This document shows positions 37,866-45,294 of a DNA stretch of 64,000 nt, one piece after another (the stretch's first letter is position 1; each line of letters starts with the position of its first letter). The notes under the pieces are model-generated. The model did not search any database and was not told the origin of the DNA. It saw only the letters and a list, made by a program, of their open reading frames with translations. This stretch comes from Blastococcus colisei. Its GTDB lineage: Bacteria > Actinomycetota > Actinomycetes > Mycobacteriales > Geodermatophilaceae. The stretch spans positions 3,658,001-3,722,000 of the forward strand of contig NZ_VFQE01000001.1 in NCBI RefSeq assembly GCF_006717095.1. The letters run 5' to 3'. The position numbers and the translations under genes are program-made.

Positions 37866-37913
37866 TCGCGCTGCAGCGCTGCGGGGAAAGACCACCTGCC
37901 GCGACGTTATGGC

Positions 37914-38927
37914 TCAGGCGGGCACCACGTCCCGGACGCCGGAGGTGCGGGTCTCGGCGAGTAGGTCGATGAGGTCGCCCTCGGTAAGGACCTCGATCCG
38001 GTGGCCCTTCTCCCGCCAGTGCACCGCCTTCGCCGCCTTGCCGGTCCAGAAGTCTGCCGGGTCATGACCGGCGAACCCGTCGCCGACCACCAGCATCGTC
38101 GTCCGCTTGTTGACGCCCTTCTCCACGACGGCGCCGCAGCGGGCGACAGTGTCCCAGGCATCCTGGCGGCGAATGCTCAGCGCGCCGGTGAAGACCATGA
38201 CCTGCCCGTACAGCGGGTGCTCCGGGTCGGCGTCGGCCGCGACGTCGGGCAGCTCTGGTCCCGTGTAGGACGACGTGCTCCGGCAGCCCTGCCATGCGGC
38301 GGCCTCCAGGCGCCCGGTGAGCACCTGCAGGCCGGTAAGGAGACCGCCGAGGCTGTCGGCACCCCGGCGCCGGGCGACCTCCAGGACGACATGGGCGCAG
38401 GCCAGCGCGTCCGAGCCGGCCTCATGGTGGGCGGCGAGGGCCACGCCGCACTCGGCGGCGACCATCGGCAGGCGATAGGAGATCAGATCCAGCGCCCGCC
38501 GGGCCATGATCAGCGAGCATGCGTAATCGGTGGTCGGCCACTCCCGGTCGACGGCAACGCAGGCCTCACGCAGCGCCCCAATGTCGAAGGCGGCGTTGTG
38601 CGCAACGAAGGGCAGCCCACCGGTGACTTCGAGCAGCTGGTCCAGCCGCACGGCGAAGGACGGCTGGTCGGCCACCATGTCCGGGGTGATGCCGTGCAGG
38701 GCGACGTTGATGCCATCGAAGTGATCCAGGCTCGCCGGCGGCCGGGTCAGCCACGAGTGGGTGGATACAACGGCGCCGTCGCGGACGACGGCCGCGCCGA
38801 TCGCGCAGATGGAGCCGCGGCGGGCGTTCGCGGTCTCGACGTCGATCGCGACGAAGTTCAACCCGTCGGCTCCCGGACCGGTGCGGTCATCCAGCGCCGG
38901 CCGGGGCGCCGGCAGCAGCCCGGTCAC
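37914..38927 (-). CDS. DnaQ-like 3'-5' exonuclease with BRCT domain
   Basis: The 337-residue protein has a DEDDh exonuclease domain: Asp29 and Glu31 in FVAIDVETAN, an AHNAAFDIGALREA segment with the second Asp, and a HHEAGSDALACA segment with the His-Asp end of the motif set. The C-terminal 90 residues (YGQVMVFTGALSIRRQDAW onward) are a BRCT domain as in mycobacterial DnaQ and in DNA ligase. The GTG at 38927 overlaps the upstream stop (GTGA). It is convergent with the patatin gene, 49 bp away. It may serve repair or degrade foreign DNA. Confidence 0.88.
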   Translation of the reverse strand: MTGLLPAPRPALDDRTGPGADGLNFVAIDVETANARRGSICAIGAAVVRDGAVVSTHSWLTRPPASLDHFDGINVALHGITPDMVADQPSFAVRLDQLLEVTGGLPFVAHNAAFDIGALREACVAVDREWPTTDYACSLIMARRALDLISYRLPMVAAECGVALAAHHEAGSDALACAHVVLEVARRRGADSLGGLLTGLQVLTGRLEAAAWQGCRSTSSYTGPELPDVAADADPEHPLYGQVMVFTGALSIRRQDAWDTVARCGAVVEKGVNKRTTMLVVGDGFAGHDPADFWTGKAAKAVHWREKGHRIEVLTEGDLIDLLAETRTSGVRDVVPA

Positions 38928-39496
38928 GCCGCGACGCCCGGTTGCGCGTCCCGGATGACGGCCGGCAGCGCCCGCTCGGCTGGGCCACCGAGCGGACGCA
39001 TGTAAGAACGCTTCAGCCGCTCGTCCTCGACGGCGTCCCAGGCCAGGCACAGGTCGTTGAGCCACCGGGCGATACCCAGGACACGCGCCGTCCGAGGATC
39101 ACCCGCGGTGGCCTCCGCGGCCTCGATGTCCAACGGCTCGGGCAGCGTCGGCCACCGCGGCGGGGTCAGGTTCTTCTTGCTGGTGGCCGCCTCCTCGTAG
39201 GCGGTCTGCAGCTCGTTCCGGACGGCGACCACCGAGGTGACGGTCGCCTCGAGGTCGAGCACCCGTTCGGTGGCCCGTTCATGCTCCCTCAGTGCCTGCT
39301 CCCCGCCGACGGTGGACAGGGTCACACGGGTAGCGGTCAGCGCCTGCAGCGTCTCGGCGCGTTCGGCGCCGTCGACGACCCACGCGCCACACAGCCGGGA
39401 TATGCCGGCGATCCGTGGGCCCAGGTCGACCCACCACACGACCGGAACGCCATCCATAGCGTCGACGACCGCCAGCACAGAACTGCCTTCGTTCAT
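38924..39496 (-). CDS. Hypothetical protein paired with the DnaQ/BRCT exonuclease
   Basis: I do not recognise this 190-residue protein. The first 70 residues look like strands with a VPVVWWVDLG segment; from about 75 to 130 it is rich in Arg, Glu, Ala and Thr and may form a coiled coil. There is no membrane segment. A GGGGAGGGAC site precedes the ATG at 39496. It is the first gene of a two-gene unit translationally coupled to the exonuclease, so the two proteins probably cooperate. Confidence 0.65.
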   Translation of the reverse strand: MNEGSSVLAVVDAMDGVPVVWWVDLGPRIAGISRLCGAWVVDGAERAETLQALTATRVTLSTVGGEQALREHERATERVLDLEATVTSVVAVRNELQTAYEEAATSKKNLTPPRWPTLPEPLDIEAAEATAGDPRTARVLGIARWLNDLCLAWDAVEDERLKRSYMRPLGGPAERALPAVIRDAQPGVAA

Positions 39497-39691
39497 GTCC
39501 CCTCCCCCACGCACGGTGACGCACCGTATCGCAACGGTGACGAAGGAGCGGGACGAGCGGCCGCGGTGAATGCAGCCGGGGAAGGTGCCGTTGCGTGCTG
39601 TCCGGGGGATAGCGCGTAGACGGCCCCAGACTGTCGGTGGACTCGACCTGACGTTGATCACCAGCACCGGTGGCCGATGCCCTTGCCGCAG

Positions 39692-39770
39692 ACCATCGTC
39701 GACGCCTTCCGGCTCCGCGGAGCGCTCGGCACCGAACCTCGCCTGCGCCGCTGGCTGCGCCGCGGCGACC
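39692..39770 (+). pseudogene. AbiEi gene fragment (duplicate)
   Basis: Positions 39692-39730 match 31360-31398 inside abiEi at 38 of 39 bases, in the same orientation. A shorter related run (CTGCGCCGCTGGCTGCG) follows near 39745, as in abiEi but with about 14 bases missing between. The encoded residues TIVDAFRLRGALG then RRWLRRG are the AbiEi C-terminal motif. No start, winged helix or rest of the gene is present. It marks the right edge of the defence-like island. Confidence 0.8.
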
Positions 39771-39802
39771 TGGGCAACCGCGCCAGCCTCACACACCGAC
39801 TG

Positions 39803-40180
39803 TCAGTCGTCGTTCGGCGCCGCTTCCGAGAGAACGACCAACTGCCGGAGGCAGTGCTCCCGCAGTGGCTCGGGGAAACCCTCGGCCAGGCGGTAGAACA
39901 CGACGCGCCCCTGCTTCCGGTTGGACACCAGTCCCGCCGTGCGCAACAACCGGAGCGCGTACCCCACGGCGTCCTCGTTGGCCTCCAGAGCCAGGGCGAG
40001 GTCGCCGACGCAGAGCTCCTCGACCAGGTCGAGCGCGAACAGGACTCGGGCCCGGGTGGGATCGGCCATCAGGCTCAGCACGCTGGTCAGCTGGGCGGCC
40101 TCCTCCCGACTGGGCAGCCGGGCTCGGGCGTGCGCGACACGCTCGGGATCAACTGGATGCGCGTGGTCAGGTTCAGACAT
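39803..40180 (-). CDS. ArsR/SmtB-family metalloregulator (CmtR/NmtR-like)
   Basis: The 125-residue repressor has a winged helix with recognition region LALALEANEDAVGYALRLL and wing NRKQGRVVFYRL. Cys57 sits in EELCVGDLA on the helix that holds metal ligands in ArsR and CmtR, and Cys110 lies in the C-terminal helix. The usual second Cys of ELCVCDL is Gly. It likely releases DNA on binding a soft or borderline metal. GGAGGTG precedes the ATG at 40180. It is divergent from a copper-binding protein gene 118 bp away, which it may control. Confidence 0.88.
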   Translation of the reverse strand: MSEPDHAHPVDPERVAHARARLPSREEAAQLTSVLSLMADPTRARVLFALDLVEELCVGDLALALEANEDAVGYALRLLRTAGLVSNRKQGRVVFYRLAEGFPEPLREHCLRQLVVLSEAAPNDD

Positions 40181-40298
40181 CGAGAAACACCTCCGGACCA
40201 CTCATACCCGTACGGGTCTGCGGGTACCGCCGGATTCGTCGGCGCCAGATCCGGGCGGCACCCGAGCCGTCCGGCGCCGAGAATCCGAGGAGACAACC

Positions 40299-40708
40299 AT
40301 GACCGTGGCAGCCCAGATGCTCGACACCTACCCCAAGGACCTCGGCGGAGTCGACAAGCAGAAGCTCCTCGAGTGCATCGAGGGGCCTGCTTCGAGTGCG
40401 CCCAGGCCTGCACCGCCTGCGCCGACGCCTGCCTCAGCGAGGACACGGTCGCCGAGCTGACCAAGTGCATCCGCAGCAACACCGACTGCGCCGACATCTG
40501 CGACGCCACCGGCCGGGTGCTGTCCCGGCACACCGGCTACGACGCCAACCTCACCCGGGCGGTGCTCGAAGCCTGCGCCGCCGCCTGCAAGGCGTGCGGT
40601 GACGAGTGCGAGAGCCACGCCTCCATGCACGAGCACTGCCGCGTCTGCGCCGAGGCCTGCCGGCGCTGCGAGCGGGCCTGCCGGGACCTCATCAGCTCGC
40701 TGGGCTGA
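40299..40708 (+). pseudogene. Four-helix-bundle copper-binding protein (DUF326/Csp-like), frameshifted
   Basis: From the ATG at 40299 the frame gives MTVAAQMLDTYPKDLGG and runs to LLECIEG. One base is then missing near 40384 and the protein continues in another frame as ACFECAQACTACADACL and on to the stop at 40708. The rebuilt protein would be about 136 residues with many Cys in CxxxC spacing (CFEC, CTAC, CRVC, CRRC), the copper-storage pattern. A CGAGGAGA site precedes the ATG. Either the gene is broken or a base is missing from the assembly. Confidence 0.8.
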
Positions 40709-40778
40709 CCGAGGCCCACGCGGACGCCGCCGCCGGGGGCGCCACGGTCCACCGCGGCCTGGCACCCCCGCTTCGGCG

Positions 40779-41602
40779 TCACCGCTCCAGCAGGACCTCG
40801 AAGGTGACGCCGCCGTCGAACGACTCGACGAGGGCCTCGGTGGTCACGACGACGAGCCGCATCGCATCGCCTTCCGCTGACGCCGCCACAGCTGCGGAGC
40901 CGCGTCCAGCCGCCCCGCCTCCTGCCAGCTCTCACCCCGGTCGGCACTGGACCACACCACCCCGGAAGGGGTGACTCCGACGGCGCTGTCGCCGTCGGCC
41001 CAGTCAACCACCTGGAGGACGGGCGCCCCATCCACCGACGACCACGAGGACCCCGCGTCGACGGAACGCAGGAGCCCCTGCTGAGTGGTCGCCAGCACGT
41101 GCATGCCGTCCGGTGACGCCGCCAGCGAGTGCGGCTCGACCGGGATGTCCAGCTGTTCCCACTCTCGGCCGTCGGCGCTTCGCATCAGCGCCCCGTCGAC
41201 GCCGAGCACACCGGCGTCGCTGGCGGTCAAGCCGTGGAAGTCCGACTGCCCCTGTCGAAGTCCGACTGCCCCTGTCGGGACAGCGGCGTCCAGGTGCGGC
41301 CGCCGTCGGTGGACTCGATGAGGCCGACAGGCTGCGGCAGGTCGGCGCGCCACGCTGAAGCCCATGAGGTCGATCACCGGGCCGACGGGGGTGACCCGGC
41401 CGCCGTCACCGACCTCGAGAAGACCCTCATGAGTCGCCACCAGCACGGCTCCGTCTCCGGGATCGATACCGACTCCATGGACGTGAGCCGACGGTAAGGA
41501 CCCCGCGGGAATCGCTCCGGTCGCGGCAGAGGGGCTCGACTCCGGCGAGGAGCACGCGGCCATCGCCGCTACGAGTGCGGTCGACACCGAGCTGGCGATC
41601 AT
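40779..41602 (-). pseudogene. BNR-repeat lipoprotein gene with three indels
   Basis: The ATG at 41602 begins a signal peptide with lipobox MAAC. The protein should be an F510_1955-type BNR propeller. Near 41355 a deletion after GFSVA moves reading out of the frame that encodes DLPQPVGLIESTDGGRTW. A 20-bp tandem duplication (41237-41276) then restores the first frame at QGQSDFHGL. Finally a 5-bp duplication (40859-40868) shifts the frame at KAMR, so translation stops early at 40844. Without it the frame would read LVVVTTEALVESFDGG and end at 40779. Between DUF305 and Csp-like genes it is probably part of a copper cluster. Confidence 0.75.
41237..41276. repeat. 20-bp exact tandem duplication
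   Basis: The unit GAAGTCCGACTGCCCCTGTC occurs at 41237-41256 and again at 41257-41276 with no change. It lies inside the BNR lipoprotein gene and changes its reading frame by two bases. The perfect identity suggests a recent slip event. Confidence 0.95.
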
Positions 41603-41747
41603 CGGCGTACGGAGGGGACGGCGCGGACGAGGCGGAGTGGGGCGGTGCACGGCAAACTCCAGGGATCTGTCTGAGGGCCGGGGGTGAACCCGGGAACCAG
41701 CGACGGAGACGGGGGCGGCGGACTGGCCGCCGCCCCGCGCCACCGGC

Positions 41748-42362
41748 TCAGCCGCCGAGCTCGTTCAGCAGCTGCTGCATCTCGTCGATCTCGTCGTTCT
41801 GGGTCTCGACGATGCGCCGCGCCAGGTCGATCGCTTCCTCGTTCGCGCCATCGTCGATCTCGATCTGCGCCATGACCACCGCGCCATCGTGGTGCTCGAT
41901 CATCGACTGCAGCCACATGACGTCGAAGTCGGGACCAGCGGCCGGCATGTCCCCCATCCCTTCCGAGCCATGGTCCATGCCGCCGTCGGATCCATGATCC
42001 ATACCGCCCATGCCACCGGACTCCACCGGCTCTCCCCACTCCTCCAGCCAGCCGGTCATCAGATCGATCTCCGGGCCCTGACCGGCCTGGATGCGCTCGG
42101 CCAGGTCGAGCACGCGAGGATCGCTGGCGCGCTGCAAAGCCATCTCAGCCATCACCAGGGCACCTTCGTGATGCGGGATCATCCCCTGCGCGAAGACGAC
42201 GTCGGCGTCGTTGAACTCTTCGGACACGGTCGCCGAGCTGTCGGCGGAAGGGTTACTGTCGGCCGCGGTGCCGTCGACGGCACCGGAGCAGCCGCCGAGA
42301 AGGACTGCGCCGGCGAGCAGGCCACCGGCGATGCGGACGAGTCGAGCTGTTCTGCGGGTCAT
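41748..42362 (-). CDS. DUF305 family lipoprotein
   Basis: The 204-residue protein begins with a signal peptide and lipobox LLGGC (Cys25). Two DUF305 repeats follow, each with a His-His core: GMIPHHEGALVMAEMAL and SMIEHHDGAVVMAQIEI. A Met/His/Asp-rich linker (GGMDHGSDGGMDHGSEGMGD) between them looks like a copper-binding stretch. DUF305 proteins are ferritin-like helical proteins often linked with copper resistance. It lies between the BNR lipoprotein relic and a DUF6153 gene. Confidence 0.88.
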   Translation of the reverse strand: MTRRTARLVRIAGGLLAGAVLLGGCSGAVDGTAADSNPSADSSATVSEEFNDADVVFAQGMIPHHEGALVMAEMALQRASDPRVLDLAERIQAGQGPEIDLMTGWLEEWGEPVESGGMGGMDHGSDGGMDHGSEGMGDMPAAGPDFDVMWLQSMIEHHDGAVVMAQIEIDDGANEEAIDLARRIVETQNDEIDEMQQLLNELGG

Positions 42363-42445
42363 TGCGAGTCTCCTGTCAACGGATCTGGGCGTGCCTGATC
42401 GACCCCCGTCCAGCAGGGGCTGGCGAGATCGGGGCGGCGTTCGGC

Positions 42446-42874
42446 CTAGATCCGCAGGAGGCAGAGAGCGGAGAGATCCGGCGCAGGGGGCAGCCGGTAG
42501 CGCTGCCGGAGCCCACGCAGCGAGGGGGGCGGGCCTCGTACGACAAGGGCAGCTCGCCCACGGAACAGCAACGCGACGCTCACCAGCGCCAGCGCCGCGA
42601 ACACCACAGCCAGGCAGATGGTCCAGAGCTCCGGTCCATACGCTGGGATGCCGACAGGAGCGGGATGGAGTGGCGCGGTCGCGTCCGCGCCGAGGGCGGC
42701 GACGTGGTGGGTCCCGTCAGGGGATGCGGTGGAGCCGCCGTCGAGCACGGTGAGAGGAACGGCTGGTGCCACGGTGACGTGGGCAGAGCCGACAGATCCG
42801 CTCATGCACTGCACCCCGTGCATGGCCAGGACCGCGGCTACGACGAGCAGCGCCCCGATCCGCCGGCCTCGCAT
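42446..42874 (-). CDS. DUF6153-like small membrane protein
   Basis: The 142-residue protein starts with a signal-like helix (MRGRRIGALLVVAAVLAMHG) and has a second membrane segment near 85-108 with an Arg-rich C-terminus inside. The layout matches the DUF6153 proteins seen beside DUF305 genes in actinobacteria. Function is unknown. The ATG at 42874 was chosen because it directly precedes the hydrophobic segment; the frame is open further upstream through the promoter region. Confidence 0.7.
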   Translation of the reverse strand: MRGRRIGALLVVAAVLAMHGVQCMSGSVGSAHVTVAPAVPLTVLDGGSTASPDGTHHVAALGADATAPLHPAPVGIPAYGPELWTICLAVVFAALALVSVALLFRGRAALVVRGPPPSLRGLRQRYRLPPAPDLSALCLLRI

Positions 42875-42904
42875 GACACCCCCCGCTCCACACCGCCGAC
42901 CCGA

Positions 42905-42993
42905 CCGAGCCTGCAGGCTCGGCGGCGGGCACGACGCTACCTGCTCCGATTGTCCGGACGAGAGTTCCGAGCTGCTCGCGTTTGTCCGGACGA
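42905..42993. promoter_or_regulatory. Divergent control region with palindrome and two 12-bp repeats
   Basis: Within the 316-bp gap between the DUF6153 and membrane DUF305 genes there is an 18-bp perfect palindrome, CCGAGCCTGCAGGCTCGG (42905-42922). Two identical copies of TTGTCCGGACGA follow at 42950-42961 and 42982-42993, spaced 32 bp (about three helix turns). A related ATCCGGACG lies near 43004. The rest of the gap shows no gene. These look like binding sites for a regulator shared by both directions. Confidence 0.55.
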
Positions 42994-43190
42994 CCGTACG
43001 GGCATCCGGACGTCGTTCCACGGACAGACCACCGTCTGCCACGCACAGTCCCGAACTCCCGCGCAGGCTCCCACCACGGCAGCCATGCGTCTGCGGCATG
43101 ACGGATGCGGCGGGCGGGTCTCGTGGCGAAGAAGCGTACGACGTGAGGCGCCCTTGCACCCCCGACGACAGCAGAACGGAGATGGGATCC

Positions 43191-43793
43191 ATGGCGACGA
43201 AGAAGAGCGACGAGGCGAACGAAGAGCAGGATCACGGCGGCAAGATGTCGCACGAGACCAAGATGTACCTGCGTTTCGCGGGCATGATCCTGACGGCCAT
43301 CGTCCTCATGTACTGGGTCATGTTCGTCAGCTCGTGGGAGTGGAGCCACATCCGCTTCAGCCAGAGCCGCGTGTTCATGGCGATCACCATGGGCGGGGTG
43401 ATGGGGCTGGTGATGCTCGGCTGGATGCTGAACATGTACAAGAACATGAAAGCCAACATCGCCATCGTCGCAGCGAGCTTCCTGCTCCTGGGGTTCGGCG
43501 TGTTTCTCGACCGCACGCAGACGACCGTGCAGGACACCGCCTGGATGCGCGCGATGATCCCCCACCACTCGATGGCCATCACCCGTTCCGAGCGGTCCGA
43601 ACTCTCGGACGTGCGCGTGTGCCAGTTGGCCGTGGAGATCAGCGAGGCCCAAATGCGGGAGATCGATGAGATGGACTGGCTGATCGAGGACATCGCGGAG
43701 AACGGGATCGCCGACACGGCGCAGGAAGCCCAGGACCGACCAGTCCCCGAGTTCGAGGCCTCCGCGCTGCGGGACTGCCCGCCGTCGGACTGA
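43191..43793 (+). CDS. DUF305 family membrane protein
   Basis: The 200-residue protein has a polar N-terminus, three membrane segments (about 27-50, 60-80 and 88-106) and a C-terminal DUF305 region with RAMIPHHSMAITRSERSEL and a QMREIDEMDWLI helix. Two cysteines (VCQLAV and the final DCPPSD) are present. This membrane-bound form of DUF305 is common next to copper or heavy-metal genes. I used the ATG at 43191 (GGAG 9 bp upstream); an ATG nine bases earlier is also possible. Confidence 0.85.
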   Translation: MATKKSDEANEEQDHGGKMSHETKMYLRFAGMILTAIVLMYWVMFVSSWEWSHIRFSQSRVFMAITMGGVMGLVMLGWMLNMYKNMKANIAIVAASFLLLGFGVFLDRTQTTVQDTAWMRAMIPHHSMAITRSERSELSDVRVCQLAVEISEAQMREIDEMDWLIEDIAENGIADTAQEAQDRPVPEFEASALRDCPPSD

Positions 43794-43886
43794 CCACGGC
43801 ATGGCCGGCGCACCCGGGCCGGTGGGTGAGAACCCTGCCAGGGGTCACCGCCGGAGCAGAAACTAGCCGACGGTGCCGGCCGCTGC

Positions 43887-45128
43887 TCAGTCCGGACTCG
43901 AGGGGCTGTCTCGTGCGGGTGTGCGGCTGGCGGCGAAGCCGACGGCGGCGGCGAGAAGCAGCAGGATGCCGCCGAGGTAGTAGACGGCGCGGATGCCCAC
44001 GGTGTCGGCGAGCAACCCGCCAACCCCGAGGCTGGCCAGGCGCCCGGTCTGCCACAGCAGGTCCATCAGTGCGAAGACCCGCCCGCGGGTGCGGTCGGTG
44101 ACGTGCGACTGCAGCAGGCTGTTGAAGGTGACAGCGCCGGTGGAAGTTCCGATGCCGTACACGGCCAGGGTGGCGGCGGCGACCGGCAGCGAGCGGACCG
44201 ACGCCAGCACTAGGTCGACCAGGCCGCGCAGCACGTAGGGGCCGAACACGTGCAGCGGACGGCGCGGATCGGGAATCAGCCGCAGCATCAGGGTGGGGCC
44301 CAGCGCGGCGCCCACGCCGATCGCGCCGACCAGGATCCCGTAGGCGTTCGCCGGCGCGCCCAGGTGCTCGGCGGCCAGCACCACCAGCAGCGCGCTGGTC
44401 GCCCCGGCCGACAGCGCGGCCAGCAGCTGCCCGATGGCCAGCGCGCGCAGCAGCCGGTCCCGGCCGACCAGCGCCACACCCTCGCGGGCCTCGGCCAGCA
44501 GCCTGCGGCGGCCGACGTCACGCGGCGGCGCGACCAGCCGCAGGCCGCGTAGCGCCAGCGCCGAGACGAGGAAGCTCGCGGCGTTGAGGCCGAACGCCCA
44601 GCCGGGGCCGACGAGGGCGACCAGCCCTCCGGCCAGCGGCGCAAGAACGATCTGTGACAACACCGCCGCGGTCCAGACGGCGCTGTTGGCCGCGACGATC
44701 TCCCGGTCGGCCACGACCGAGGGCAGCACGCTGTTGGCGGCCGGGTTGAAGAACGCCGCGCCGGCCGACAGGCCGAACGCGACCGCGTAGACGACCAGCG
44801 GGTCGTCGTGCCAGACCACCAGAACGCCGGCCAGGGCGGCGCGGAGTACGTCGGCGGCGACCATCACCTGGACGCGCGGCAGTCGGTCGACGACGACGCC
44901 GGCGATCGGCGCGATGAGCAGCACCGGGACGATCTCGGCGACGACGACGCCGGCCACGCCCAGCCCCGAGCCGGTCAGCCGGTAGATCAGGATGGCCAAT
45001 GCCACGAAGCTGAAGATGTCGCCCCACTGGCTGACGGTTCGCGCCGTCCACAGCCGCCGGAAGTCCGGCTGGGCCAGCACGGAGCGCATCCCCGGCCGCC
45101 GCTGATCCTCCGCCACGCCCCTCCTCAC
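43887..45128 (-). CDS. Major facilitator superfamily (MFS) transporter
   Basis: The 413 residues make about twelve membrane helices in two six-helix halves. The first intracellular loop region VVVDRLPRVQVMVAADVLRA carries the MFS-type A motif, and the start resembles MFS_3/enterobactin-exporter-like proteins (FRRLWTARTVSQWGDIFSF). The substrate is unknown; metal-siderophore or drug export are both possible. The GTG at 45128 is uncertain: a GTG at 45116 directly after GAGGAGGGG and an ATG at 45089 are alternatives. It shares its strand with merA but is separated by 166 bp. Confidence 0.88.
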   Translation of the reverse strand: MRRGVAEDQRRPGMRSVLAQPDFRRLWTARTVSQWGDIFSFVALAILIYRLTGSGLGVAGVVVAEIVPVLLIAPIAGVVVDRLPRVQVMVAADVLRAALAGVLVVWHDDPLVVYAVAFGLSAGAAFFNPAANSVLPSVVADREIVAANSAVWTAAVLSQIVLAPLAGGLVALVGPGWAFGLNAASFLVSALALRGLRLVAPPRDVGRRRLLAEAREGVALVGRDRLLRALAIGQLLAALSAGATSALLVVLAAEHLGAPANAYGILVGAIGVGAALGPTLMLRLIPDPRRPLHVFGPYVLRGLVDLVLASVRSLPVAAATLAVYGIGTSTGAVTFNSLLQSHVTDRTRGRVFALMDLLWQTGRLASLGVGGLLADTVGIRAVYYLGGILLLLAAAVGFAASRTPARDSPSSPD

Positions 45129-45294
45129 CGGCGTTCCGCTGCCCGACCATCCGCGGCTAAGCCTCGCTCAGCCCTCGCCGGGTTGGCCGTCCTGGCGAAC
45201 GTCTGCCCCTCCCCGTACTGCCTGTCCAGGCACTCCGACACTGGCACCCCAGCAGACGAAAGCGTCCCGCAGTGCCCAAGCACGATGCCTCCGC

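Noticed and set aside
37866-37913. Terminator between the patatin and exonuclease genes
   Set aside because: The overlapping 10-bp palindromes around GCTGCAGCGCTGC have no loop and are too short to claim a terminator.
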